NCBI GenBank assembly: GCA_037441225.1
Contig: JBBISU010000035.1
Location: 1-31,437, forward strand
Direction of reading: 5' to 3'
DNA length: 31,437 nucleotides
Source: JBBFMJ01 sp037441225
GTDB taxonomy: Bacteria > Acidobacteriota > Thermoanaerobaculia > UBA2201
Shown: piece by piece, positions 16,568-24,876 of the stretch
How the letters are laid out: each line of letters begins with the position of its first letter
Numbering within the stretch: position 1 is the stretch's first letter
The notes under the pieces: generated by a model
What the model was told of the DNA's origin: nothing
What the model saw: the letters and a program-made list of their open reading frames with translations, nothing else
The model's database searches: none
Made by a program: the position numbers and the translations under genes

Positions 16568-17926
16568 ATGAAAAGATTATTTATATTTTTATTTTTCTCT
16601 CTTTCTGCTTTTTCTGACTTAGAAATTTTATGGAAGTATAATTTAAAAGCGCCTTCCTTTGGTTCTGCTGCTTTGGGGGATATTGATAAAGATGGCAAAT
16701 TAGAGATTGTTTTTGGAACATATTTTAATGATGAAAATATCTATGCCTTAAATGCAGAAGATGGTTCTCTTTTATGGAAATATAATACAAAAAGTTGTAA
16801 TGATGCTTCCCCTGTAATCTTTGATGTTGATAAAGATGGAGACCTGGAAGTAATTGTCTCTGCCTCTGCTACATCTATTGTTTATTGTTTTGATGGCAAA
16901 ACAGGTACTATTAAGTGGTCTGCTTCTACTGGCTATGGTTTTTGCATAGATTCTCCTGCTGCCATTGCAGATATTGATTCCGATGGAAAGTGGGAAGTAA
17001 TTTTAGGGACTTTCTGGGGATATGTTTATGCTTTCAATGGGGAAGATGGAAGCAAATTGTGGTCAATTCGCCTTGATCCAGATAGTTGCATCCAATCAGA
17101 ACCACTTATTTTAGATGCAAATGGTGATGGTGATTTAGATGTTGTAGTAACCCAGTTTTTAGGGCTTCACAGGGTTTATGCTTTAAATGGAAAAGATGGC
17201 TCTATCTTATGGGAATCTAATGAACCAAAAGGTGATATGTACCACAATGGTTCTTTTGCTGATATTGATAAAGATGGAAATATAGAGATGGCTATTGGTT
17301 GTTATGATGGTTATGTTTATTGTTTAAATAGTAAAAATGGCGCTTTGAAATGGAAAAAGAATTTAGGAAAATACATTGCTGCACCTACATCAATTGCTGA
17401 TTTTAACAAAGATGGGTTTATTGAGATTTTTGTTCCTGCTTATGACACTGCTTATCTTTTATCTTCAAAAGGTGAAATAATATGGCAATATCAAGTTGGG
17501 AGTGATATGTTTAGGGGAGGAGCAATTTCTGATATTGATTGTGATGGCTGGCTTGATATAATCTTTGGTTCAAATGATGGGAAATTGCATTGTTTAAGAG
17601 GAAAGGATGGTAATCTTATTTTTGAATTTGATACAAAAGGGGACTGGGCTGGTGAAAATTCACCTGTGGTAGCTGATTTCAATGGTGATGGCAAGTTAGA
17701 TATATTTTTTGTTGCAGGGAAATCATTTCAAAGTCAAAATAGAAATTATGGGATTGCTTATGCTATAAGCTTTACTCAAAGTTTTGGACCTGGATGGTAT
17801 ATGTTTAGAAATGATCCATACCATTCAGGTTTTTTCCCTGATCTTTTGGGGGTAAGTTATAAATGTTTAAATTTTAATTTAAAAAGTTTTGAAGATATTA
17901 CTTTAAATGTTCCAAAAGAATTTTAA
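16568..17926 (+). CDS. Secreted FG-GAP/VCBS and PQQ-like beta-propeller protein
   Basis: A 452-residue protein with a signal peptide (MKRLFIFLFFSLSAFS) and eight propeller repeats carrying calcium-binding-type loops: DIDKDGKLEI, DVDKDGDLEV, DIDSDGKWEV, DANGDGDLDV, DIDKDGNIEM, DFNKDGFIEI, DIDCDGWLDI and DFNGDGKLDI. They alternate with PQQ-propeller strands such as YALNAEDGSLLWKY. The C-terminus (GWYMFRNDPYHSGF) is common in such proteins. It probably folds as a secreted, calcium-stabilised propeller; ligand unknown. It lacks the GTNW module of the other secreted proteins here. I choose ATG 16568 because GAGG (16558-16561) lies 6 nt upstream and the signal peptide begins there; ATG 16556 and TTG 16535 are in frame but have no ribosome site. 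Its 3' end overlaps mntP tail to tail by 29 bp. Confidence 0.9.
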   Translation: MKRLFIFLFFSLSAFSDLEILWKYNLKAPSFGSAALGDIDKDGKLEIVFGTYFNDENIYALNAEDGSLLWKYNTKSCNDASPVIFDVDKDGDLEVIVSASATSIVYCFDGKTGTIKWSASTGYGFCIDSPAAIADIDSDGKWEVILGTFWGYVYAFNGEDGSKLWSIRLDPDSCIQSEPLILDANGDGDLDVVVTQFLGLHRVYALNGKDGSILWESNEPKGDMYHNGSFADIDKDGNIEMAIGCYDGYVYCLNSKNGALKWKKNLGKYIAAPTSIADFNKDGFIEIFVPAYDTAYLLSSKGEIIWQYQVGSDMFRGGAISDIDCDGWLDIIFGSNDGKLHCLRGKDGNLIFEFDTKGDWAGENSPVVADFNGDGKLDIFFVAGKSFQSQNRNYGIAYAISFTQSFGPGWYMFRNDPYHSGFFPDLLGVSYKCLNFNLKSFEDITLNVPKEF

Positions 17927-18461
17927 ATCCAATTAATATTAAGATTATTCCACCAAATATTTCAATTTTCTTACCTAAATATTTTTTTAAATTTCTTCCA
18001 AAAGCAAAGCCAAAAATTGTAATTATAAAAGTTGTTGTTCCAAAGAGTAAAACTGGTAAAAGCAATCCGTAGCCCAAAATAGATAAGGTGAACCCAACAC
18101 CAAAGGCATCAAGGGATGTTGCAATTGCTATAGGAAAAAGATATTTTAAATTAAAATAATTTTTATCTTTTATAATTTCATCTTTTTCAAAAGATTCTAT
18201 TATCATCTTTAAACCAATTATAAGTAAAATAAAAAAAGCAACCCAATGGTCAATTAATTTTACCCAAAGGTAAGCAAATTTTCCAATTGTAAAACCAAGA
18301 AGGGGCATAATTGATTGAAAAAAACCAAAAAAAAATGCCATCTTTAAAATATTTATTTTTAAAACATTTTTTTCACGAAAGGCAATGGCACAGGAAACTG
18401 CAAAACAATCCAAACTTAAAGAAATCGAAATTAATAACAAAAAAATCAAATCTTGGGACAT
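17898..18461 (-). CDS. mntP: MntP-type manganese efflux pump
   Basis: A 187-residue, six-helix membrane protein of standard MntP length. Two internally similar halves each carry the conserved acidic motif, SLSLDCFAVS (Asp18) and ATSLDAFGVG (Asp118), on membrane helices. Family members export Mn2+ and are often controlled by a manganese riboswitch or MntR. No riboswitch fits here, because only 58 bp separate the start from the divergent CBS gene. On the minus strand TAAAAT ends 9 nt before the ATG with a weak TTCAAT 17 bp further up, again suggesting a very short leader. Confidence 0.93.
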   Translation of the reverse strand: MSQDLIFLLLISISLSLDCFAVSCAIAFREKNVLKINILKMAFFFGFFQSIMPLLGFTIGKFAYLWVKLIDHWVAFFILLIIGLKMIIESFEKDEIIKDKNYFNLKYLFPIAIATSLDAFGVGFTLSILGYGLLLPVLLFGTTTFIITIFGFAFGRNLKKYLGKKIEIFGGIILILIGFKILLEHLK

Positions 18462-18519
18462 AAATAAAGCATTTTATCACAAAAGGAATAAATATTGAAT
18501 AAATTTTGTTATATAAAAT

Positions 18520-18963
18520 ATGAAATCAGGAACCAAAATTAAAGATATTTTAAAAAATAAATCAAAGGAAATATTTTATATTTCTCCTGAAAAGACAGTT
18601 TATGAAGCCCTTGAAATTATGGCAGAAAAGGATATTGGTGCTCTTCTTGTATTAGATGAAAATAATAAAGTAGTTGGAATTTTTTCTGAAAGGGATTATG
18701 CAAGGAAATGTATACTTATGGGAAAACATTCAAAGGATACAAAGGTATCGGAACTTATGGTTTCAAAAGTATATTTCATTACACCTGAAGAAAAAGTGGA
18801 AGATGTTATGGTCTTAATGACTGAAAAGAAAATAAGGCATCTGCCAGTCCTGGAAAATGGAGTTTTGGTAGGAATTATAAGTATTGGGGATGTAGTAAAA
18901 TCCATAATTGAAGAACAAAATTTTTTAATTCAAAACCTTGAAAGATATATTATAAGCGGATAG
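18520..18963 (+). CDS. CBS-domain-pair protein
   Basis: A 147-residue stand-alone Bateman module. CBS1 spans about residues 10-65 (YISPEKTVYEALEIMAEKDIGALLVLDENNKVVGIFSERDYARK) and CBS2 about 75-135 (VYFITPEEKVEDVMVLMTEKKIRHLPVLENGVLVGIISIGDVVK). The GIFSERD and GIISIGD turns are the usual nucleotide-binding signatures, so adenine nucleotides are likely ligands. Its effector partner is not visible: mntP is divergent, and the downstream aminotransferase seems to have its own promoter. No Shine-Dalgarno precedes ATG 18520. The next methionine would cut into CBS1, so this start stands. Confidence 0.9.
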   Translation: MKSGTKIKDILKNKSKEIFYISPEKTVYEALEIMAEKDIGALLVLDENNKVVGIFSERDYARKCILMGKHSKDTKVSELMVSKVYFITPEEKVEDVMVLMTEKKIRHLPVLENGVLVGIISIGDVVKSIIEEQNFLIQNLERYIISG

Positions 18964-18968
18964 ATCTT

Positions 18969-18997
18969 TTAAAATCTTTAAAAAAGTGTAGTATAAT
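18969..18997 (+). promoter_or_regulatory. Promoter candidate for the aminotransferase-glycosyltransferase pair
   Basis: A perfect TATAAT (18992-18997) ends exactly 8 nt before ATG 19006, with TTAAAA at 18969-18974 as a poor -35 at 17 bp. As at 7691-7696, the transcript would start at or next to the ATG and there is no ribosome binding site. Confidence 0.45.
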
Positions 18998-19005
18998 AAA
19001 TCTTT

Positions 19006-19830
19006 ATGAAAAAAGTTTCTATAAATGGAAAAATATGTACTTTCAAAAGTGCAAAGGTCTCTTCTTTTGACAGGGGCTTTTTGTTTGGTGATGGAGTATA
19101 TGAAGTTTGTAAAGTAAAGAAAGGGAAAGTTTTGTTTTTAGAGGAACATCTTGAGAGGTTAAAATATTCATTAAAGGAAGCAATGATTCAATACCCAGAA
19201 AATTTTGAAAAAAATCTTTTTGATTATTTAAATCTTTTAAAAAATGAAACTGGTGGTCTCTATATTCAAATCACAAGAGGTGCCCATATAAGAAAACATA
19301 TTCCGCCAGATAATCTAACACCAAATTTTGTAATTTTTTATTTCTCTTATAAATTCCAAAATTTAAAGGAGATTAAGAAGGGCTTTGATGTAATTGCTGT
19401 GGAAGATTTTAGATGGCAGAGGTGTGATATAAAAACGGTCTCTTTAATGGGTCCAATACTGGCAAAAATAAGAGCAAAAAAGGAAGGAGCAGATGAAGTT
19501 TTGTTTTATGATAAAGATGGAAATGTAAGGGAAGGAGCTTCTACAAATTTTTATGTTATAAAAAAAGGAAAAATTTATACTCATCCAATTGGAAACTATT
19601 TGTTAAAAGGTGTTGTAAGGGAGAAAATAAAGGAAGTTTCAAGGGAATTGGAAATTGAATTTATAGAAGAACCTACTAATATAAAAGATATAAAGGAATG
19701 GGATGAAGCATTTCTTTCAGGAACCTTGACTGGAATTATGCCAGTAAATTCAATAAATGGAGTAAAAATAAAAGAAACCTTTGGCAAAACTTTAAGAAAA
19801 ATTTATTTTAGATTAAAAGAATTTATTTAA
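19006..19830 (+). CDS. dat: Class IV PLP aminotransferase, probably D-amino-acid (D-alanine) aminotransferase
   Basis: A 274-residue fold-type IV aminotransferase. The catalytic lysine is Lys143 in CDIKTVSLMG, matching the CDIKSLNLL signature of Bacillus D-amino-acid aminotransferase. Glu176 (REGASTNFYV) should bind the PLP ring nitrogen. TRGAHIRKH supplies Arg96 and His98 at the positions that hold the substrate carboxylate in that enzyme, which favours the D-specific assignment over branched-chain aminotransferase or 4-amino-4-deoxychorismate lyase. It would interconvert D-alanine and D-glutamate with their 2-oxo acids for peptidoglycan. The glycosyltransferase gene starts one base after its stop (TAATATG), so the two are probably one transcript. 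Specificity is inferred from motifs only. Confidence 0.85.
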   Translation: MKKVSINGKICTFKSAKVSSFDRGFLFGDGVYEVCKVKKGKVLFLEEHLERLKYSLKEAMIQYPENFEKNLFDYLNLLKNETGGLYIQITRGAHIRKHIPPDNLTPNFVIFYFSYKFQNLKEIKKGFDVIAVEDFRWQRCDIKTVSLMGPILAKIRAKKEGADEVLFYDKDGNVREGASTNFYVIKKGKIYTHPIGNYLLKGVVREKIKEVSRELEIEFIEEPTNIKDIKEWDEAFLSGTLTGIMPVNSINGVKIKETFGKTLRKIYFRLKEFI

Positions 19831-19831
19831 T

Positions 19832-20932
19832 ATGTTAAAAAACATTTTATTTTTGGCACCTTTTCCCCCCCATAAAGGTGGAATTTCTTATTATTCAAAC
19901 CAATTTTTAAAAGAAGCACCAGAAAATTTAAAAGTTTTTCCAATTGGATTTGAAAGGATATTCCCAAAGCTTTTTTATCCAGGTTCATCAATTAAAGGTA
20001 AGGGAAAAAAATCTGATTTTCCTTTAATGATTGACACCTTAAATCCATTAACTTGGAAAAGTTTAGGAAATTTAAAATTGGAAAAGGAAGGTTTTTTTTT
20101 AATCTCTTATTGGACATCCTTTTTAAGTTTACCTTTTTATTTTATTATTAAAAACTTTAAAAAAAAATATAAAAACTGGAAAACAATCTTATGGTGCCAC
20201 AATATAAAGGATCATAAAGAGATTTTTTTCTTTGAAAAATTAAAAAAAATATTATTCAAAGAAGCAGATGCTTTAATTGTTCATTCAAATTATGCTTTTA
20301 ATGAAGTTTCAACTTTTTATAAAAAACCAATCCTTTTGTCTTTTCTTCCATTGCATCCACTTCCTTTCAACTTGATCAACAAAAAGGAAGCAAAATTAAA
20401 GATAGGACTGAAAGAAGAAGATAAGACAATTCTTTTTTTTGGAACAATTAGAAAGTATAAAGGAGTTGAAAAATTATTAGAAATTGCAAAAGCTTTAAAA
20501 GATAAGGATTATAAATTTATAATTGCAGGGGATCTTTGGAGGGAATGCAAAAAATTTATTAAAGATTTTAAAAAGAATAAATTTTTAACTTTTTTTGGTT
20601 TTCATTCTGAAAAAGAAACTATAAAACTTTTATCTTCTGCTGATTTGCTTTTAATGCCTTATGAGAAAGCTTCTGGTTCAGGGATTTTGATGATAGCTTA
20701 TACCTTTGAAATTCCTTTTTGTGTATCTACCTTAGAGGAATTAAATGAATATCTTCCCCAAAATTATCCAGTTTTAAATAAAACAGAAGAATTTTCCAAA
20801 TTTATAGTAAAGTTTTTTGAAGATAAGAATTTTAAGGAAGATTTATTAAAAGAGATAAGAAATAAAAAAAATGAATTTACCTGGGGAAGATTTTTTAAAA
20901 GATTTGAAAAATTCCTTGAAAATATGGTATAA
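19832..20932 (+). CDS. GT4-like glycosyltransferase
   Basis: A 366-residue GT-B protein. The N-terminal domain starts NILFLAPFPPHKGGISYYSNQF, where the glycine-rich loop is typical of GT4 enzymes. The C-terminal donor domain begins near LKEEDKTILFFGTIRKYKGVEKLLEIAKAL and includes FIIAGD, FFGFHSEKETIKLLSSADLLLMPYEKASGSGILMIAY. This last part is the E-x7-E-like region, but its second acidic residue is not obvious. It likely transfers a nucleotide-activated sugar in the cytoplasm to an envelope glycan or lipid; the acceptor is unknown. It follows the aminotransferase by one base with no ribosome site, implying coupled translation. No membrane segment or signal peptide is seen. Confidence 0.85.
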   Translation: MLKNILFLAPFPPHKGGISYYSNQFLKEAPENLKVFPIGFERIFPKLFYPGSSIKGKGKKSDFPLMIDTLNPLTWKSLGNLKLEKEGFFLISYWTSFLSLPFYFIIKNFKKKYKNWKTILWCHNIKDHKEIFFFEKLKKILFKEADALIVHSNYAFNEVSTFYKKPILLSFLPLHPLPFNLINKKEAKLKIGLKEEDKTILFFGTIRKYKGVEKLLEIAKALKDKDYKFIIAGDLWRECKKFIKDFKKNKFLTFFGFHSEKETIKLLSSADLLLMPYEKASGSGILMIAYTFEIPFCVSTLEELNEYLPQNYPVLNKTEEFSKFIVKFFEDKNFKEDLLKEIRNKKNEFTWGRFFKRFEKFLENMV

Positions 20933-20933
20933 T
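20904..20933 (+). promoter_or_regulatory. Promoter candidate inside the end of the glycosyltransferase gene
   Basis: TTGAAA (20904-20909), 18 bp, and TATAAT (20928-20933), the latter overlapping the glycosyltransferase stop codon. It would drive the downstream secreted-protein operon from 20959. Confidence 0.4.
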
Positions 20934-20958
20934 ATTTTATTAATTTTTAGGAGTGATT

Positions 20959-21687
20959 ATGAGAATATTTCTTTTATTTTATCTTTCAATAGGTTCTTAT
21001 TTAATTGGAGAAGAAATATGGCTTTTTGCTTCTGCCCATTCAACAGGTGCTTATGGAACGAATTGGAGGACTGATGTTTCTATATTGAATAATAGTTTAG
21101 AGGAAGCAGCAGTAAATGTTTATTTTTTGCAAAGTGGTATTGACAAATCAGAAGAAAATATCTCAAGGAACCCAGTTTCTTTAAATTTATCTTCTAAAAA
21201 CCAAATTAAAATAGATGATATCTTAAAGGAAAAGTTTTCAGTGGAGCAGGGCTCAGGTGCTTTAATGTTTTCATCAGATAAAGAACTTTTAATTGTTTCG
21301 AGGACTTATAACCAACTGCCTGATAAAGAGTATGGTCAATTTATACCAGGGATTGGAATATCAAAAGCAAAAAAGGAGCAAAAATTGATAGGTGCTGTTT
21401 CTTCTCAATCTTTTAGGACAAACATTGGAATTATAAATCCTTCAAAGACAGAAAAAGCCCAAATCAGCATAAAATTTTCAAACAAAAAAGGAAGTTTAAT
21501 TAAAGAAGCAAATGTTGAGTTAGATCCCTGGGTTCATATACAATACAATGATTTATTTTCATATTTTGGCATAACTCCACAAGAAGATGTTTCTATTATA
21601 TTAAATTCTTCAGTTCCAATTTTTTGTTATTTATCTGTTGTAGATAACTTATCAAGCGATCCAATTTTTATTCCGGGGTTATTATGA
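20959..21687 (+). CDS. Secreted protein made of a single GTNW-type module
   Basis: A 242-residue protein with a short signal peptide (MRIFLLFYLSIGSYLIGEE). The rest is one copy of the module found at the C-terminus of four other proteins here: SAHSTGAYGTNWRTDVSILNN, SGALMFSSDKELLIVSRTYN, EYGQFIPG, FRTNIGIINPS, and the end LSVVDNLSSDPIFIPGLL. Because nothing else is attached, it defines the module's limits (about residues 25-242). ATG 20959 has AGGAG (20949-20953) 5 nt upstream; a GTG at 20953 is in frame but overlaps that ribosome site. Its stop overlaps the next start (ATGA at 21684). Function is unknown; secretion and a beta-sandwich-rich fold are inferred. Confidence 0.85.
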   Translation: MRIFLLFYLSIGSYLIGEEIWLFASAHSTGAYGTNWRTDVSILNNSLEEAAVNVYFLQSGIDKSEENISRNPVSLNLSSKNQIKIDDILKEKFSVEQGSGALMFSSDKELLIVSRTYNQLPDKEYGQFIPGIGISKAKKEQKLIGAVSSQSFRTNIGIINPSKTEKAQISIKFSNKKGSLIKEANVELDPWVHIQYNDLFSYFGITPQEDVSIILNSSVPIFCYLSVVDNLSSDPIFIPGLL

Positions 21688-24029
21688 AAAATATAATTAT
21701 TTTTATTTCAATCCTTCTTTTAAGTTTAGTTTTAAATGCCCAAGTATTAGCTCCTGCTGCTGATGGGCATATTTTAAGAAACCAGACCTATGTCTTTGAT
21801 CAATCAAATCCAAATCAGACCTATGGTGGAAATACAACTTATTTTGTTTACTTCCAAGATCTTTATGTTGGAGGAGAAGACACATTTACAGCTGATTTTG
21901 ATCCAAATGATGGAAAGGCAACTCATTACAACAGGGAGCTTAGAACAATCTTAGAATTTGATATTTCTTCCTTAAATTTAACACCAAATACTTTTTCTGC
22001 TTTTTTAAAAGTCACAACAGATGGAAACTTTTATCCTACCGATCCAACTTTGACTGTTGAAGTTTATGACCAAGCAGAAGCAGAAGAAAATGGTGCAATT
22101 ACAAAAAATGATTATTCCTCTGCAACTCAACTCCAGGAATCTCAATCAATAGATGCACAAAATTTTGACAAAACATACTCCTTTAATGTTACAAATGCTT
22201 TAAATTCTGATATTACAAATAGCAGGGATTATTCTGGTTTTGTTTTAATTCCAAATCCAAGGAATGGAAATGAAGTAAGTTTTGTATCAACTTATGAAGA
22301 TCAATCTGGCTTAAAAATACCAAAAATTGAAATATCCTCTCTCCAGCCAGATATAAATGTTACAGTTCCTTCAAGTTGCTCAACAATTGTTGGAACGCAA
22401 AGCATTTCAACAATCACAATAAGAAATACAGGGCAGGGAATTTTAAATATTGATTCAATTACAGAAATTTCAGATCCCCAAAACTTTTATACTCTTGATT
22501 TGACAGGGCTTGATAATTCACTGGATCCTCAGGAGAGTACAAATTTTAATATAATTTTTTTACCACAAACAACAGGAAATTTTTCTGCTACTTTCAGAAT
22601 ATCTTCTAATGATCTAGATGAAAACCCCTATGATTTTACATTAAATTGTGAAGCAACTTCTGCTGGTGTGCCTTCCATTGTTGTTGAAACTTCAATTTGC
22701 GAAAATGTTCCAACATATACAAGTTATGCTGTCTTAATTACAATCAGGAATGTAGGAACTGCAACTCTTATAATAAGTTCAATAGATGAAATATCTGATA
22801 CCTCAAATGTCTTTGAGATTGATTTAACTGGAATAAACTATAATTTACCTCCTTCTGGTTATACAATTTTTAGTATAATTTTTTCCCCAGACCTTTCTGG
22901 AAATTACTCTGGAACTTTTAGGGTTTCATCAAATGATCCACAAAAACCCAATTATGATTTTAATTTAAATTGCACATCAATTTCTTCAACCGAACCAGAT
23001 ATTGAAGTTAATCCAACAGAAATTTTTTGGAATAATGCAAGACCAAGCATAACTTCAACTCAAATAGTTACAATTAGAAATAAATCAACAAATCCAACTG
23101 GGATACTTCGTATTTCTTCTGTTACCTTATCAGGTGATTCTGTTTACAGTTTAGATACTTCTGAATTGAAATTAACTTTAAATCCAGGTGAACAAACAAC
23201 ATTTAAAATAAATCTATTAGCAAATGCAACAAACATATTCAAGGCAACTGTTTCAATAAATTCAAATGATACAGATACGCCAACTGTTTTAGTCAATATA
23301 ATTTCTGCAGTTACTTTATATGGAATTCAGCAAAACAATGTATCTTCAAATAACGGTTTTATAATTCCTGCTTCTGCCCTTGCCTCAGGTGCTTATGGTT
23401 CAAATTGGGTAACAGATGTTAAGATTTATAATTCTTCAAATTCAAATATAACATTAAGGATTTATTTCCTGCCAACCCAAAGCAATAATATTTCTGCGGC
23501 ATCAGGTGATTTTATATTGGAAAGCTCTCAGACATTATCAATTCCAAATATTTTAAAAATTTTGTTTGGATTAACAGAAGGGGTTGGGGCTATTTTAATT
23601 ACACCGCAGCAAGCCAATTCGAATTTATTGACTACAAGCAGAACTTATAACCTTACAGAAGAAGGAACTTATGGGCAATTTATAAAGGGCTATTCAGTAA
23701 ATGATTTTATCACAAGCGGTGAAAAAGGTTATTTATTAGGCTTGCAAAAGGACAGCAGGATGAGGACAAATGTTGGTTTTAATTCTTTATCAGAAGGTGC
23801 AAATTTAAAAATTTCCTTATATAAAGGAGATGGAACACTTTTGGCATCAAAAGAAAAGGCACTTCAAGCAAATTCGCACTATCAAATAAATGATATATTT
23901 GCTGATTTAAATGTATCGGGAAATTCAAATTCTTATGCAATAGTTGAGGTTTTATCTGGAAGTGTTTTTTCTTATGCTTCTGTGGTAAATAACCAATCAA
24001 ACGACCCAGTTTTTGTTCCAATGTATTGA
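21684..24029 (+). CDS. Secreted DNRLRE / choice-of-anchor-D protein with C-terminal GTNW-type module
   Basis: A 781-residue protein. A signal peptide (about 1-19) precedes a DNRLRE-like carbohydrate-binding beta domain at about 20-220 (LRNQTYVFDQSNPNQTYGG...LRTILEFDISSL...FNVTNAL). Three choice-of-anchor-D / ASH-type Ig repeats follow at about 225-545, with signatures such as TIRNTGQGILNIDSI, FLPQTTGNFSATFRISSNDL and FRVSSNDPQKPNYDFNL. The last ~225 residues are the shared module (SGAYGSNWVTDVKIYN, SRTYN, GTYGQFIKG, MRTNVGFN, SVVNNQSNDPVFVPMY). It is translationally coupled to the preceding module-only gene (4-bp overlap), so the two may work together at the surface. Base use is AT-rich like the neighbours. 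Confidence 0.88.
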   Translation: MKNIIIFISILLLSLVLNAQVLAPAADGHILRNQTYVFDQSNPNQTYGGNTTYFVYFQDLYVGGEDTFTADFDPNDGKATHYNRELRTILEFDISSLNLTPNTFSAFLKVTTDGNFYPTDPTLTVEVYDQAEAEENGAITKNDYSSATQLQESQSIDAQNFDKTYSFNVTNALNSDITNSRDYSGFVLIPNPRNGNEVSFVSTYEDQSGLKIPKIEISSLQPDINVTVPSSCSTIVGTQSISTITIRNTGQGILNIDSITEISDPQNFYTLDLTGLDNSLDPQESTNFNIIFLPQTTGNFSATFRISSNDLDENPYDFTLNCEATSAGVPSIVVETSICENVPTYTSYAVLITIRNVGTATLIISSIDEISDTSNVFEIDLTGINYNLPPSGYTIFSIIFSPDLSGNYSGTFRVSSNDPQKPNYDFNLNCTSISSTEPDIEVNPTEIFWNNARPSITSTQIVTIRNKSTNPTGILRISSVTLSGDSVYSLDTSELKLTLNPGEQTTFKINLLANATNIFKATVSINSNDTDTPTVLVNIISAVTLYGIQQNNVSSNNGFIIPASALASGAYGSNWVTDVKIYNSSNSNITLRIYFLPTQSNNISAASGDFILESSQTLSIPNILKILFGLTEGVGAILITPQQANSNLLTTSRTYNLTEEGTYGQFIKGYSVNDFITSGEKGYLLGLQKDSRMRTNVGFNSLSEGANLKISLYKGDGTLLASKEKALQANSHYQINDIFADLNVSGNSNSYAIVEVLSGSVFSYASVVNNQSNDPVFVPMY

Positions 24030-24030
24030 T

Positions 24031-24876
24031 TTGAAGATAGGCATAATTGGAGCAGGACCTGCTGGTATATCCTGTGGAGTACAATTAAAAAGGTTTGGTT
24101 TTGACCCAGTAATCTTTGAAAAAAATCAAATTGGTGGAACAGTTAAAGAAGCATATAAAATAAACAATTTATTAGGTTTTCCAAGTGGAATTAAAGGAAA
24201 AGAATTTGTTGAGAAAATAGAGAAAATAGCAGAAAAATTTAAATTAAAAATTATTTATGAAGAGATAAAAGAAGTTAATTTCTTGAAAAATAAATTTGTC
24301 TTGAAAGGGGAAAATAGTTATTATTTTGATATTTTAGTTGTTGCCAGTGGCACATATCCAAAGAACTTTAAAAATTTTAATTTTGATAATATCAGTGATA
24401 TAAAAAGAAAAAAAGATTTAAAGATTGGAATAATTGGGGGCTCTGATGTTGCCTTTGATTATTCTTTAACTTTAAAAAAATACAGTAAAGTTTTTATAAT
24501 TCATAGAAGACAAAAACCAAAGGCAATTGAAGAATTAAAAAGGGAAGTTTTAAAAAATAAAAATATAACCTATTTAAATAATTCAAAAATAAAAAAAATC
24601 CAGAGAACTGGGAATAAAATATATGTTTTAATAAAAAGAAAAGATAAAGAAAAATTTTTTTGCTTTGATTTTTTATTTAATACCACAGGAAGAATAAAAG
24701 AAAATAGGTTTTATCACAGGGATTTTAAGTTAAAAGAAAAGAAACTTATAAAAGAAGGGAAATTATATTTAATAGGAGATGTAGCCCATCCAAAGTTCAG
24801 GTATGTATCAATTGCCTTAGGGGATGGAGTTTTGGCAGCTCAAAAAATTTATGAGAAAATAAGAGGATGGAAATAA
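24031..24876 (+). CDS. Thioredoxin-reductase-like FAD/NAD(P) flavoprotein lacking the CxxC motif
   Basis: A 281-residue protein with the two-Rossmann plan of thioredoxin reductase. The FAD motif is KIGIIGAGPAG (about 3-12), ASGTYPK ends the first half, the NAD(P) motif is KIGIIGGSDVAFDYSLTL (about 131-148), and HRR suggests NADPH. FAD closure is LYLIGDVAHPKFRYVSIALGDG. The redox CxxC that thioredoxin reductases carry just before the NADPH motif is absent: the segment reads DNISDIKRKKD. Its electron acceptor must therefore differ. I choose TTG 24031 since it gives the usual MKIGIIGAGPAG; TTG 24013 is also in frame, and neither has a good ribosome site. Its 3' end overlaps the radical SAM gene by 10 bp, which strongly suggests they act together. 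Confidence 0.85.
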   Translation: MKIGIIGAGPAGISCGVQLKRFGFDPVIFEKNQIGGTVKEAYKINNLLGFPSGIKGKEFVEKIEKIAEKFKLKIIYEEIKEVNFLKNKFVLKGENSYYFDILVVASGTYPKNFKNFNFDNISDIKRKKDLKIGIIGGSDVAFDYSLTLKKYSKVFIIHRRQKPKAIEELKREVLKNKNITYLNNSKIKKIQRTGNKIYVLIKRKDKEKFFCFDFLFNTTGRIKENRFYHRDFKLKEKKLIKEGKLYLIGDVAHPKFRYVSIALGDGVLAAQKIYEKIRGWK

